The notes under the pieces: model-generated
The model's input: the letters and a program-made list of their open reading frames with translations, nothing else
Database searches by the model: none
What the model was told of the DNA's origin: nothing
DNA from: Mycolicibacterium monacense
GTDB lineage: Bacteria; Actinomycetota; Actinomycetes; Mycobacteriales; Mycobacteriaceae
Assembly: GCF_010731575.1 (NCBI RefSeq)
Contig: NZ_AP022617.1
Coordinates: 3,100,001-3,164,000 of the forward strand
Reading direction: 5' to 3'
Length of the DNA stretch: 64,000 bases
Program-made: the position numbers and the translations under genes
Part shown: positions 25,595 through 34,133 of the stretch, one piece after another
How the letters are laid out: each line of letters starts with the position of its first letter
Numbering within the stretch: position 1 is the stretch's first letter

Positions 25595-26137
25595 TTAGAT
25601 CCAGAATGACAGGTTGTGCGTGGGCAACGTGGTGTGATCCAGCAGGATCTCGCGCTGGACCAGTTTCAAACCCGTCTCGTCGCGACGAATAATGTCTCGG
25701 CGCTCGGCAGAAACTGTCTCCGCCTTGGCTTCGTCCCCGCGTGTGCGCACCAGCAACGCATTCGACGTCACACGGTACTCATCGCCGTCCTCACCAGACC
25801 TGACCCTGACATTGGTGATGTAGTGCCGGATCCGCGACGGAGGATCCTCAGCCCAATCCGACGACGTTCGGTGCCGCTGAATACGCATCTTCAGACTCGT
25901 GTAGTTATCACTCAGGTGCATAGAGCGCTCAGAGAACCCCGGGCCACCTGCTCTGCGAAGCGTCTGACGGACGCGCGCGAAATAGTGCACATTCGGTGCC
26001 AGCAATTCCAGCCACTCTTCGAACTCATCGCGATCCAACAGATCGGCCTCGTCGAAAAGGAAGTCTTCGATTTCCTCGCGCACGTCGCGCGAAACCCTCG
26101 CAGCCTGAGGTGGATCCTGCGGCACCGTTGTCGTCAT
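25595..26137 (-). CDS. Ring-hydroxylating dioxygenase beta subunit 4
   Basis: 180 residues; ATG overlaps the alpha 4 stop as ATGA. NTF2-like fold with EEIEDFLFDEADLLDRDEFE, WAEDPPSRIRHYITNVRVRS, SAERRDIIRRDETGLKLVQR and the C-terminal LLDHTTLPTHNLSFWI. It is the same subgroup as beta 1 and beta 6, which partner PAH-type alphas. Confidence 0.9.
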   Translation of the reverse strand: MTTTVPQDPPQAARVSRDVREEIEDFLFDEADLLDRDEFEEWLELLAPNVHYFARVRQTLRRAGGPGFSERSMHLSDNYTSLKMRIQRHRTSSDWAEDPPSRIRHYITNVRVRSGEDGDEYRVTSNALLVRTRGDEAKAETVSAERRDIIRRDETGLKLVQREILLDHTTLPTHNLSFWI

Positions 26138-27468
26138 ACGTTCTCATCCCTTCTCGGTGTGGCCAGATAGTCGAAGTACTGCTTCCAGTACTCGCGCTGA
26201 TTCTGTTCGGCGTAGCCACTGGCCAACGGTCGTCCCGGGCCCAGCCACGTTGGATCAGGAGCCAGATTGTCCAGTCCCATCTCCAGGTTCAGCTCCACAC
26301 CACCAGCCAACTCGCCGCGTGTTCCCTTGGTAATAGCCTGGAATATCTCGGCGTCATCCTGCTCGAAGACACCCCCGACCCCGAACGTCCGAACATAAGT
26401 CTCAAACGACTGCTGCTTGAACTCTTCGGGCGCGTTGCGCTCCACGAAGAACCACGACCACACCTCCATACGCGCTGCGTCCAAGGGACGCCATTGCCGC
26501 AAGGTCAGAATGGGCACCGGCATAGACTCCCCGTCCTTGGCGATGAAGGCGTTCAAGAAGGACAAGTTCGGGAACACATTGCCATGAATGAACATCGTCC
26601 GTTTCAGCAACTCGCCATGGACGTCATCGCCGTAACCCTCGCTGAGACCGGAGACGACTTCCTCCGGATAGCCCATGTACGGCGGTGCGGGTATGCCGGG
26701 TGGTGCGCCTAGAACGCCCGCCCCGTGCCCGCCCGATAGGCTGACGTGGGCCGGCGAAACGGCCACATTATCGGGCGGTAACAACCCCAGCTCACACATC
26801 GAACGGTGCGTCATGACCGTGTGATAGCCGTCCCCAACAAAGTTATCGGCGCCGGTCTTCCAGTTCGCGTCAATCACCCAACGCTGCGGGGCACCCCACG
26901 CCTCAAGGCCGGTCGGGCTCTTCTTCATCATCAAGTCGAGATACCAGCGCATGTCCCCGAGGTACTCATCCAGTCCCGGCGCCTCATCCGACACACACCC
27001 GAAGACAAGGCCCGCGTACGAGTCCAGCATCGGCAGAGCGCGCAACCCTAGCCGACTCTTGTCGAACGCAGCACCGTACACTGCCTGCTGCGCAGGTATC
27101 GCGATGAGATCACCGTTGTTTCGATAGGTCCAACCGTGGTACGGACACTGGAACGCCGACTCATTCCCAGACTCGGTTCGGCAAAGCAGCGTGCCGCGGT
27201 GCCGACACGAGTTCGACATCGCCCGAATCGTCATATCCTGCTGCCGCGCGACAATAATTGAGTTATCAGCGATGTAGCGCACTACATAGTCACCCGCATT
27301 GGGGATCTCGTCTTCGTGGCAGAGAAACTGCCAGGTCCTACCAAATACTCGCTTCAATTCAAGCTCGTAAAGCGCTGCATTAGCGATGAGAGACGCAGGG
27401 AGGCGACCCTTTAGGATGGAGCCGCGCGCATTCTCTAAGGTTCGCATTGTCGTCGCATCAGGCGCCAT
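26134..27468 (-). CDS. Ring-hydroxylating dioxygenase alpha subunit 4 (PAH/NidA-like)
   Basis: 444 residues from ATG 27468, chosen because the distance to the GRLPASLIANA segment then matches alpha 1; frames to ATG 27525 or TTG 27573 have no better ribosome site. Rieske ligands C88, H90, C108, H111; catalytic iron in GDGYHTVMTH, third ligand expected in FEQDDAEIF. Most similar in the window to alpha 1 (shared NFVGD-YHT-MTHRS, GPGRPL-SGYAE-NQRE-W). Not linked to a dihydrodiol dehydrogenase of its own. MarR and an exporter are encoded upstream. Confidence 0.9.
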   Translation of the reverse strand: MAPDATTMRTLENARGSILKGRLPASLIANAALYELELKRVFGRTWQFLCHEDEIPNAGDYVVRYIADNSIIVARQQDMTIRAMSNSCRHRGTLLCRTESGNESAFQCPYHGWTYRNNGDLIAIPAQQAVYGAAFDKSRLGLRALPMLDSYAGLVFGCVSDEAPGLDEYLGDMRWYLDLMMKKSPTGLEAWGAPQRWVIDANWKTGADNFVGDGYHTVMTHRSMCELGLLPPDNVAVSPAHVSLSGGHGAGVLGAPPGIPAPPYMGYPEEVVSGLSEGYGDDVHGELLKRTMFIHGNVFPNLSFLNAFIAKDGESMPVPILTLRQWRPLDAARMEVWSWFFVERNAPEEFKQQSFETYVRTFGVGGVFEQDDAEIFQAITKGTRGELAGGVELNLEMGLDNLAPDPTWLGPGRPLASGYAEQNQREYWKQYFDYLATPRRDENV

Positions 27469-27623
27469 CGAATCCACCGGGCGCACCTTCCTATCGATTT
27501 GTGCCCCTAGAACGTGAGCACTCATGTGGGCTACATCACGCGGAAGCTTACATAGGGTGACAACTGTTTGCAAGCTATTATTTAGGCCACCGCGGTAACG
27601 GCGGTATCAGCCGGCATCCCCTC

Positions 27624-27639
27624 GCAGACCGACGTCTGC
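27624..27639. other. Short hairpin between the MarR gene and alpha 4
   Basis: GCAGAC-CGAC-GTCTGC is a perfect 6-bp inverted repeat with a 4-nt loop. It lies between the end of the MarR gene (27759) and the alpha 4 start. No T-run follows on the minus strand, so it may be an operator or an attenuator-like stem rather than a factor-independent terminator. Confidence 0.3.
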
Positions 27640-27758
27640 CACCCAGGACTCCAACCGAACAGAGTTCTTCTCGACAGTCGCGGCCCTTGGTCCACCAATC
27701 CCGCCATCTGACCCGACTTCTGCAGACCCCACAGCGACCCTGGCATGTTGCAGGTTCG

Positions 27759-28238
27759 CTAGGCCGGACTGAGAGTCGTTCGTTGAGCGATCCGGCCGCG
27801 GCTTTCATTCAGTGTTTGGCGGGCGGCGCTGACTCTTGCTATCGCATCGCGCAGCGCCCTCAGTTCATTACCCTCAAGTGCCGCAAGCGCTTCGGGAGCC
27901 GGGTCGTCGACCGCATTGATGGTGGCCACCATCGACCAGCCGGCGTCGGTCAGTGATACCACTTTGTACCGCCGGTTGGTGGGAATAGTCTGACGCATGA
28001 CTAGGCCGCGGTCCTCCAGATCGTTGACGGCCACCGTGGCCGCCGGGGGATCGATTGTCACGGCGTGCGCGACCTCTTTGACGGTCATCGACCCGCGGGA
28101 TAGCCGGAGCAGTATCCGGATGCGACTGAAAGGTAGGCCCGTCTGGTCGACGGTCGCTCGCCTCCAACTGTCGCGGTTGTCGGTGACCAGTGCGGTCATC
28201 GCGCGCCAGACCTCGTCCGCTTCCGGATTACGCGACAT
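27759..28238 (-). CDS. MarR-family regulator of the adjacent exporter
   Basis: 159 residues; its start overlaps the end of the MFS gene by 11 bp, so the two are co-translated. Winged helix: LPFSRIRILLRLSRGSMTVK, EVAHAVTIDPPAATVAVNDL as recognition helix, GLVMRQTIPTNRRYKVVSLT as wing. Such exporter-regulator pairs usually repress themselves and are induced by a toxic substrate. A near-palindrome at 29694-29706, just before the MFS start, is a candidate binding site. Confidence 0.88.
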   Translation of the reverse strand: MSRNPEADEVWRAMTALVTDNRDSWRRATVDQTGLPFSRIRILLRLSRGSMTVKEVAHAVTIDPPAATVAVNDLEDRGLVMRQTIPTNRRYKVVSLTDAGWSMVATINAVDDPAPEALAALEGNELRALRDAIARVSAARQTLNESRGRIAQRTTLSPA

Positions 28239-29688
28239 CGGCAGCCTCCCGTCGCGGATCGGTTCCTGCGATCAGCGGCGCCAGATGCTCTGCTGAGCGC
28301 AGCGCGCGCTTCGACGTCGAGTAGACACCGAGCGTGAAGATCAGCACACCAACTCCAGCGAACACTAGCCATAGGGGCTGGGCGGAGACCGCGAAATCGA
28401 CGTTGGTGTCGCCCAATGCCGCACCAGCGACCGGGCCGCATATGGCCACACCGATGGCGACGCCCACCTGTCGGCTCGTGGATGTGATAGCCGCCGCCGC
28501 ACCGGCGCGGTCGGTCGGCATACCGCTGACGGCCGCGGTTGTGACCGGTGCGTTCACCATCGAAGTACCGACGCCGAAAACCGCAAAGGCGACCAGCATT
28601 TGCCATTGCGGGGTAGCGTCGCTCATCTGCGCGAACATGAGAGTCGCGGCGACGATCAATGCGCCGGCGATCATCAGCGACGGTCTGGCACCAAATCGCC
28701 CCACCAGCCGGCCAGACAAGGGCGAGAAGATGAATGCGCCGACGGCCACGGGCAGAAACATCAGCCCGGTGTTCACCGCTGAAAGCCCGCGCTCCCCTTG
28801 CAAATAGATTGACATCATGAACAGGAACGCGCCCCATGCAGCGAATGCGCACACCGCGATGGCCGTCGCCGAAGCAAACGGGATGCTGCGGAAGAATCGG
28901 AGCTCGACGAACGGGTCGACGCGGCGTGACTCGTAGCGCAGGAATGTCGCGAAGGCCAGCGCTGCGAGGCAACAGCTAACGACGACGCGGGTGTCGGTCC
29001 AGCCCATCCCTGGCCCTTCGATGAGTACGAACACCAGTCCGAACAGGAAGGCCATGCCCAGGACCAAGCCGATCAGGTCGACGTGGCGCATGGTGACCGA
29101 CTTGGATTCGGGAACGAAGATCGCGGTCAACAGCACCGCAAGCGCGCAGATCGGCACGTTGATCCAGAACACTGCTCGCCAGTCAACATACTCGAGAAGT
29201 ATTCCGCCCATGATCGGACCCAAGGCCATCGAGATGCCTACGACGCCCCCCCATATGCCGATGACGCGCGCGCGCTCCACCCTGCCGGTGAACACCTGCG
29301 TGACGATCGACAACCCAGCAGGAGTGAGCATCGAACCGCCGATCGCCTGCAGGAAGCGGGCGCCGATCAGCGTTTCGACGTTGGGAGCCACGCTGCACAG
29401 TAGGGAGGCCGACGCAAAGATTGTCAACCCGATCTGCAACGTACGCCGCCGACCGAATCGGTCGGCCATGGCACCTGAGAGCAGCAATAGCGAGGCCACC
29501 ATCAAGGTGTAGATGTCAATGACCCACTGCATTTGCGAAGGCGACGCCGAAAGGTCGGCGCGGATGCTCGGGATTGCAACGTTGGCGATGGTCACGTCGA
29601 TCGACACAATGAGCACGCTCAGGCAGCAGGACGCCAGGACGAAGGCCTTGTGCCGGCGGCTCAGTCGTTCGACAACAGTTTCATTCAC
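28228..29688 (-). CDS. MFS drug/efflux transporter, DHA2 (EmrB/QacA) type
   Basis: 486 residues from GTG 29688. About 14 hydrophobic helices. First helix region CLSVLIVSIDVTIANVAIPS has the DHA2-type VD-TIVNVALP form. Motif A follows helix 2 (SGAMADRFGRRRTLQIG) and the antiporter motif C is in GGVVGISMALGPIMGGILLE. It would export toxic aromatics or intermediates using the proton gradient. No ribosome-binding site precedes the GTG; the transcript may be leaderless or nearly so. Confidence 0.9.
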   Translation of the reverse strand: MNETVVERLSRRHKAFVLASCCLSVLIVSIDVTIANVAIPSIRADLSASPSQMQWVIDIYTLMVASLLLLSGAMADRFGRRRTLQIGLTIFASASLLCSVAPNVETLIGARFLQAIGGSMLTPAGLSIVTQVFTGRVERARVIGIWGGVVGISMALGPIMGGILLEYVDWRAVFWINVPICALAVLLTAIFVPESKSVTMRHVDLIGLVLGMAFLFGLVFVLIEGPGMGWTDTRVVVSCCLAALAFATFLRYESRRVDPFVELRFFRSIPFASATAIAVCAFAAWGAFLFMMSIYLQGERGLSAVNTGLMFLPVAVGAFIFSPLSGRLVGRFGARPSLMIAGALIVAATLMFAQMSDATPQWQMLVAFAVFGVGTSMVNAPVTTAAVSGMPTDRAGAAAAITSTSRQVGVAIGVAICGPVAGAALGDTNVDFAVSAQPLWLVFAGVGVLIFTLGVYSTSKRALRSAEHLAPLIAGTDPRREAADVA

Positions 29689-29693
29689 ACAAC

Positions 29694-29706
29694 TATTTTG
29701 AAACTA
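29694..29706. promoter_or_regulatory. Near-palindromic operator at the MFS/MarR promoter
   Basis: TATTTTGAAACTA has five of six complementary pairs around a central base and lies 5 bp upstream of the MFS start codon. AT-rich sites of this size are common MarR targets. The rest of the interval to 30003 shows no gene; its frames lack ribosome sites. Confidence 0.4.
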
Positions 29707-30003
29707 CAACTGATGCTAGCGCAAGTCGGCGGGTACCAGTCGATTGCGTGCTGCCCGACCCGACGCCGGACATAGCCGCCGCCGCGGGCATCGGAGGGGT
29801 TCCGGGGGAAACAGCCGCGTGTCACATACCCGCAACGGAGCGATGCCGTGTCCCGAGTCGATTTTCTAATCGGTCGCTTATCGTCTGGGGCGCCGATGCA
29901 CGGCCGACTGACGCCCTACGTCAAATAGCAGTTCTCCCACAGGATTTCGACTGCGAGAAAGGTCACCGTCCGCTGTCGACGCCCTCCAGCGCATCGACGC
30001 AGT

Positions 30004-31464
30004 TCAGTCCAAGGTGACGGTTACTGCCTTGACTTGGGTGTAGGACAACAGTTCCTCCGTGGACTCTTCGGATCCAACACCTGACGATTTCCAACCGCCG
30101 AAGGGCAACCCCCAGTAATGGCGTGCACTGCCGTTTATCCAGACGTAGCCGGCATCAAGTCCCGCAGCCATGCGGTGGGCTTGGCTTACGTCGTTGGTCC
30201 ACACCGCGGCGGTCAACCCGAACTCGACGCTGTTGGCAACTTCGACAGCCTCGGCTTCGTCACGGACGGTCAGCACCGAAAGAACGGGCCCGAAGATCTC
30301 GTCGCGGGCGACATCGGCTTGTGGTGCCACTCCAGCCAATACGGTCGGGGCGACATACCAGCCTTTGCTACCAACACCCTGCGCGCGTCCTCCACCGGTA
30401 AGTACGCTGGCGCCGCCCGCCCGTCCTGACTCGATGGCCCGCAACGACTTTGAGTATTGCGCTTGGTCGATGACGGGTCCCATGTCCGTGCCGTCAACGA
30501 GCGGGTCGCCTACCTTGATGGCAGCGACCTGATCGACGACCAGATCAATCACCTCGTCAGCGATCGCTTCGTGCAGCAGCAGTCTGCTTGTTGATCCGCA
30601 TGATTGGCCCGCGGTGGTGGTGAAGTTCATCCCTACCACGGCGCTTTTGGCAGCCGCCTCGAGGTCGGCGTCGGGCATGACGATCATCGGGTTCTTGCCG
30701 CCGAGTTCCAGCGTGACGTATTTGACGCCGTGCTCGGCCGCCAAGCGCTGGATATGTCGGCCCGTGCCCGGGGAGCCGATGAAGCCGATTCGCCGGACTA
30801 GTGGATGGGCAACCAACGCGGCGCCGGCAGTTGCCCCGTGCCCGGTTACCACCCCGAATAGGCCTTCGGGCAGGACCTCCCTGGCGAGCTCGGCGAGCCG
30901 GATGGCCGACAACGGTGTTTGATCGGGAGCTTTGAGCACCACGGCGTTCCCCGCCATCAGCGGAGCGGCGATCTTGGATCCTGCAAATAGGACGGGATGA
31001 TTGAAGGGGACGATTCGAGCGACTACGCCGTAGGGCTGCTGCAGCGTGTAGTGCAGGTTCGCCGAGAGCGGGATAGTCCGTCCGCCGAGGTCGAGCGCGT
31101 CGTCTGCCATCAGCTCGAGCACGTCGGCCGCCCACGTGACGTCGTCGCGCATCGCAGGCAGTGGAAAGCCGCCGTCAATTGCGTCGAGCAGCGCGAGCTC
31201 TTCAGAGTGATCGCGCATGAGTGTCGCCAAAGCCCGCAGCGCGGTGCCGCGCTGGCGAGGCGTCCGCAGCGCCCAATCGCGTTGAGCGGCATGTGCAGTC
31301 GCCACCACCCTGTCGACATCCTCACTGCTGCAGTCGGGCACCTGGGTCAGCACGTCGCCGGTACACGGATCCTCCACGTCGTAGACGCTTTGGCCCTGCA
31401 AAGTTGCGTCACCTAGCGGGAGCGTCCACGTTCTCATGACTGCACTCCGTGGGTCGTCTACCAC
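30004..31464 (-). CDS. Aldehyde dehydrogenase 1
   Basis: 486 residues from GTG 31464, with AAGGAGG ending 6 nt upstream (an overlapping out-of-frame ATG sits at 31468). NAD-dependent ALDH superfamily: N155 (VPFNHP), E254 (TLELGGKNP) and nucleophile C289 (TTAGQSCGSTSR). It oxidises an aldehyde to the acid; in PAH pathways such enzymes handle aldehydes released by hydratase-aldolases. It is separated from the upstream epoxide-hydrolase gene by 135 bp holding its own promoter-like signals. Confidence 0.9.
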   Translation of the reverse strand: MVDDPRSAVMRTWTLPLGDATLQGQSVYDVEDPCTGDVLTQVPDCSSEDVDRVVATAHAAQRDWALRTPRQRGTALRALATLMRDHSEELALLDAIDGGFPLPAMRDDVTWAADVLELMADDALDLGGRTIPLSANLHYTLQQPYGVVARIVPFNHPVLFAGSKIAAPLMAGNAVVLKAPDQTPLSAIRLAELAREVLPEGLFGVVTGHGATAGAALVAHPLVRRIGFIGSPGTGRHIQRLAAEHGVKYVTLELGGKNPMIVMPDADLEAAAKSAVVGMNFTTTAGQSCGSTSRLLLHEAIADEVIDLVVDQVAAIKVGDPLVDGTDMGPVIDQAQYSKSLRAIESGRAGGASVLTGGGRAQGVGSKGWYVAPTVLAGVAPQADVARDEIFGPVLSVLTVRDEAEAVEVANSVEFGLTAAVWTNDVSQAHRMAAGLDAGYVWINGSARHYWGLPFGGWKSSGVGSEESTEELLSYTQVKAVTVTLD

Positions 31465-31483
31465 TCATCGCCTCCTTGATAGT

Positions 31484-31499
31484 TGACACGTGCTTGTCA
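31484..31499. promoter_or_regulatory. Inverted repeat in the aldehyde dehydrogenase leader
   Basis: TGACACGTGCTTGTCA: 5-bp arms TGACA/TGTCA with a CACGTG core overlapping. It lies 20 bp upstream of the GTG start, just outside the ribosome site, and could be a repressor operator. A second perfect palindrome, AGATAATATCT, is at 31520-31530 and may be part of the promoter. Confidence 0.35.
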
Positions 31500-31599
31500 G
31501 CGGGCATCCTCTTGCTAGCAGATAATATCTCCGCAATACAGAAAGTTTAGCTCATCGAACGCGTGCTCCCAAAGCTTCGTTGCCTGCCGGCTGGCCGCA

Positions 31600-32748
31600 T
31601 CACCGCACGGATTCGAAGAATGCGCGGATGTCGTCGACGAAGAGCCTCGGTTGTTCCAGAGCGGCGAAGTGCCCGCCGCGCGGCATGGTCGTCCAATGGG
31701 TGATGTTGTAGATCGGTTCGTACCAACTTCGCGGTGCGCGCAGGACCTCCTTGGGGAAGGCAGCAATACCAGTGGGCAATTCCACACGAGTTGTCGCGTC
31801 CAGGGTCTTGAAGCTCTCCCAGTACAACCGGGCCGAGGAGGAGCCACTATTGGTAGCCCAGTACATCATGACGTTGTCGAGGAGCTCATCGCGGCTGAGC
31901 ACGTTCTCGGGATGGCCGTCGCAGTCCATCCACGCTGCGAATTTCTCGACGATCCAGGCCATCTGGCCGACCGGCGAATCGGCCAGTCCGTAGCCGACGG
32001 TCTGAGGCCGGGTGGACTGCTGCTCGGAATAGCCTGTCTCCCAACGCTGATAAGTCGTTAGGGCGGCCAGGGCCAGCTGTTCTTCCTCGGTCGGATCGGT
32101 GATGCCGCCCGCTGGAGGGTAAGCGATCGGCATATTCAGATGGATGGCGGCGCAGTGGCCGCGGTTGCGGCCCATTTGTGTGGTGATCGCTGCGCCCCAG
32201 TCGCCGCCCTGGGCGCCGTAGCGCTGGTAGCCAAGGCGCAGCATGAGCGTCTCCCAGGCCTGCGCGATCTTCCCGACACCCCAGCCGGCGTTGGTGGGCT
32301 TGCCGGAGAAACCGTAGCCCGGAAGCGCCGGGCACACCACGTGGAAGGCGTCCTCGGCCCGTCCCCCGTGGGCAGTCGGGTTGGTCAGCGGCTCGATCAC
32401 GTTGTGAAACTCCACGATCGAGCCGGGCCAGCCGTGGGTGATCACCAGCGGAAAAGCCTCTTGGTGCGGAGATCGCTGGTGGATGAAATGGATGTCCACG
32501 CCGTGGATTTCGACGACGAACTGATCGAATCGGTTGAGGGCGGCTTCACGGGACCGCCAGTCGTATCCGTCGGCCCAATAGGCGGCCAGTTCGCGGGTGT
32601 ACCCGAGCGGGATGCCCTGGGTCCAGTCCGGTACACATTCGGCTTCCGGCCAACGGGTCCGCGAAAGACGCGTTCGTAGATCGTCGAGAACGTCATCGGC
32701 GACGTGGATGCTAAATGGTCTCACTGCGCGCACGGCACTCAAGGTCAC
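31600..32748 (-). CDS. Epoxide hydrolase (microsomal/EHN type)
   Basis: 382 residues from GTG 32748; TTG 32742 has a better-spaced GAGGAG and is an alternative. N-terminal EHN-like domain (PFSIHVADDVLDDLRTRLSR, RWPEAECVPDWTQGIPLGYT) then an alpha/beta hydrolase: HGWPGS 105-110 (oxyanion hole), D183 nucleophile in GGDWGAAI, H360 in PRGGHFAALEQP. It opens epoxides to diols, which suits arene or alkene oxides formed in oxygenase pathways. It follows the mce operon by 63 bp and could be read with it. Confidence 0.88.
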   Translation of the reverse strand: MTLSAVRAVRPFSIHVADDVLDDLRTRLSRTRWPEAECVPDWTQGIPLGYTRELAAYWADGYDWRSREAALNRFDQFVVEIHGVDIHFIHQRSPHQEAFPLVITHGWPGSIVEFHNVIEPLTNPTAHGGRAEDAFHVVCPALPGYGFSGKPTNAGWGVGKIAQAWETLMLRLGYQRYGAQGGDWGAAITTQMGRNRGHCAAIHLNMPIAYPPAGGITDPTEEEQLALAALTTYQRWETGYSEQQSTRPQTVGYGLADSPVGQMAWIVEKFAAWMDCDGHPENVLSRDELLDNVMMYWATNSGSSSARLYWESFKTLDATTRVELPTGIAAFPKEVLRAPRSWYEPIYNITHWTTMPRGGHFAALEQPRLFVDDIRAFFESVR

Positions 32749-32811
32749 TCCTCACACGTTGTTATCGGCGGACTCGGGGGCCACCAGCCGACCCTGAAGT
32801 TTGGATGGTGC

Positions 32812-33471
32812 TCATTTCGGCTCGAAACCCGATATCAACCAGTGGGATCCGACCTTGTCGAGGCTGACCTGGACTACGGAGTCGGTCTCTGTCGGCGCGT
32901 CTTTGCCCACAGTGGTGGTTTGGTCGACGAACACCATGACGATGGCACGGTTCTTGCTTACGGAGACGGAGGCGGCGGCTGACACCCTGGCGGTGGCTGA
33001 GATTCGTTGCTGCTGTGCCCCAGGAATGACGACATCCTCCGTCAACGATGTGTATGAACCGCGAAATGGTCCCGTCAGTCGATCCCGCGCAGCCTTCAAT
33101 TTCTCGGCTGCCGTTTCGGGTGTGTAGGACAGCATCGCGACCGTAGCTTCGGTGGCGACCTGAACGGTTTCAACGCGGGCGCGATCCTCGTCACTGGCGG
33201 TTCCTTCTTGATACTTGAAGTAGGCCGCGCCCAGCGCGAGCAACAACGCGATAGAGGGCAAGAGCCAGAATCCGAGCATCCGCACGAAAGTGCCGCGACG
33301 GTCGGCTATCGAGGCCACATCGTCGCGGTCCAGGCATTCTGGCGCTACGGCGGCCTCGCATCCCGACGCGCTCTTCGATGTTTTCTCGGGTGATGGTGGT
33401 TGGGCGTCGGCTCCGGCGGAGTGGGCGGCGTCGCCGTCATCGGGCTCGACTTTCGCTGGTGAATTCCTCAT
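32812..33471 (-). CDS. Mce-associated membrane protein 2
   Basis: 219 residues from ATG 33471, overlapping the previous stop (ATGA); the frame to 33540 lies inside that gene. An acidic disordered N-terminus (about 1-60) is followed by one membrane helix (MLGFWLLPSIALLLALGAAY, about 65-84) and an extracytoplasmic domain with ARDRLTGPFRGSYTSLTEDV, which matches the Mas/Mam proteins at the ends of actinobacterial mce operons. Such proteins are thought to stabilise the transport complex. Confidence 0.85.
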   Translation of the reverse strand: MRNSPAKVEPDDGDAAHSAGADAQPPSPEKTSKSASGCEAAVAPECLDRDDVASIADRRGTFVRMLGFWLLPSIALLLALGAAYFKYQEGTASDEDRARVETVQVATEATVAMLSYTPETAAEKLKAARDRLTGPFRGSYTSLTEDVVIPGAQQQRISATARVSAAASVSVSKNRAIVMVFVDQTTTVGKDAPTETDSVVQVSLDKVGSHWLISGFEPK

Positions 33472-34133
33472 ACCACGAACTCCACGTCGGCGACCTTCGC
33501 ATCGTTGCCGACTTTCTGCACCGTGACGCGCATTCGCCATGCTCGGGGTTCCTGTTCGGGCCCATCGCCGACCGTGGTCTTCACGCTGACTGCGACCAGC
33601 ACCTGGGCCGTGTCACGGGAATGCGATTCCAAGCCGGCCTCGGTAATGGTGCCCACCGATTTCGACTTTACTTTGTTGACCACGTCGATGAACGGCTGTG
33701 ACCGCTGGGAGAACTCGTCGTAGAACGTGCCGGTAGCCGAGTCGAGAATGCGCTTGACATCGACGTCGGCGTGCTGCCAGTCGATCGTGGTTAGATTCAG
33801 TGCGCCTTGCCGTCCGACCTGCACGAATTGCTGACGTTGTTCGGATGCCTGATGCGCTTGGTGGGTCTGGAAGCCAAGCCAACTGGTCAGTGCTCCCATC
33901 GTCACGGCTGCTACCGATCCCATCACAAGCGCCAGTCGCTGCGGCGGCATTCGGTTGCGCCAGGCGCGAGAGGTGTCCCGCTGGTGTTTGCCGTCGACGA
34001 CTTCGGTGTCCTCGCTGTCGGCGCCCGCACCGCCAGCGCCCTTGTCGGTGCCGACATCGAGGGTGTCATCAGGGGCAGGCGAGCACGGTGTGGGATCGTC
34101 GCCCGCGGGGTCGTCGGCGGTGTGGATGGTCAC
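33468..34133 (-). CDS. Mce-associated membrane protein 1
   Basis: 221 residues, GTG 34133 overlapping the mceF stop (GTGA). Acidic disordered N-terminus, one membrane helix (RLALVMGSVAAVTMGALTSW, about 66-85), and a periplasmic domain with ILDSATGTFYDEFSQRSQPF typical of Mce-associated proteins. Order and overlap place it in the same transcript as mceA-F. Confidence 0.85.
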   Translation of the reverse strand: MTIHTADDPAGDDPTPCSPAPDDTLDVGTDKGAGGAGADSEDTEVVDGKHQRDTSRAWRNRMPPQRLALVMGSVAAVTMGALTSWLGFQTHQAHQASEQRQQFVQVGRQGALNLTTIDWQHADVDVKRILDSATGTFYDEFSQRSQPFIDVVNKVKSKSVGTITEAGLESHSRDTAQVLVAVSVKTTVGDGPEQEPRAWRMRVTVQKVGNDAKVADVEFVV

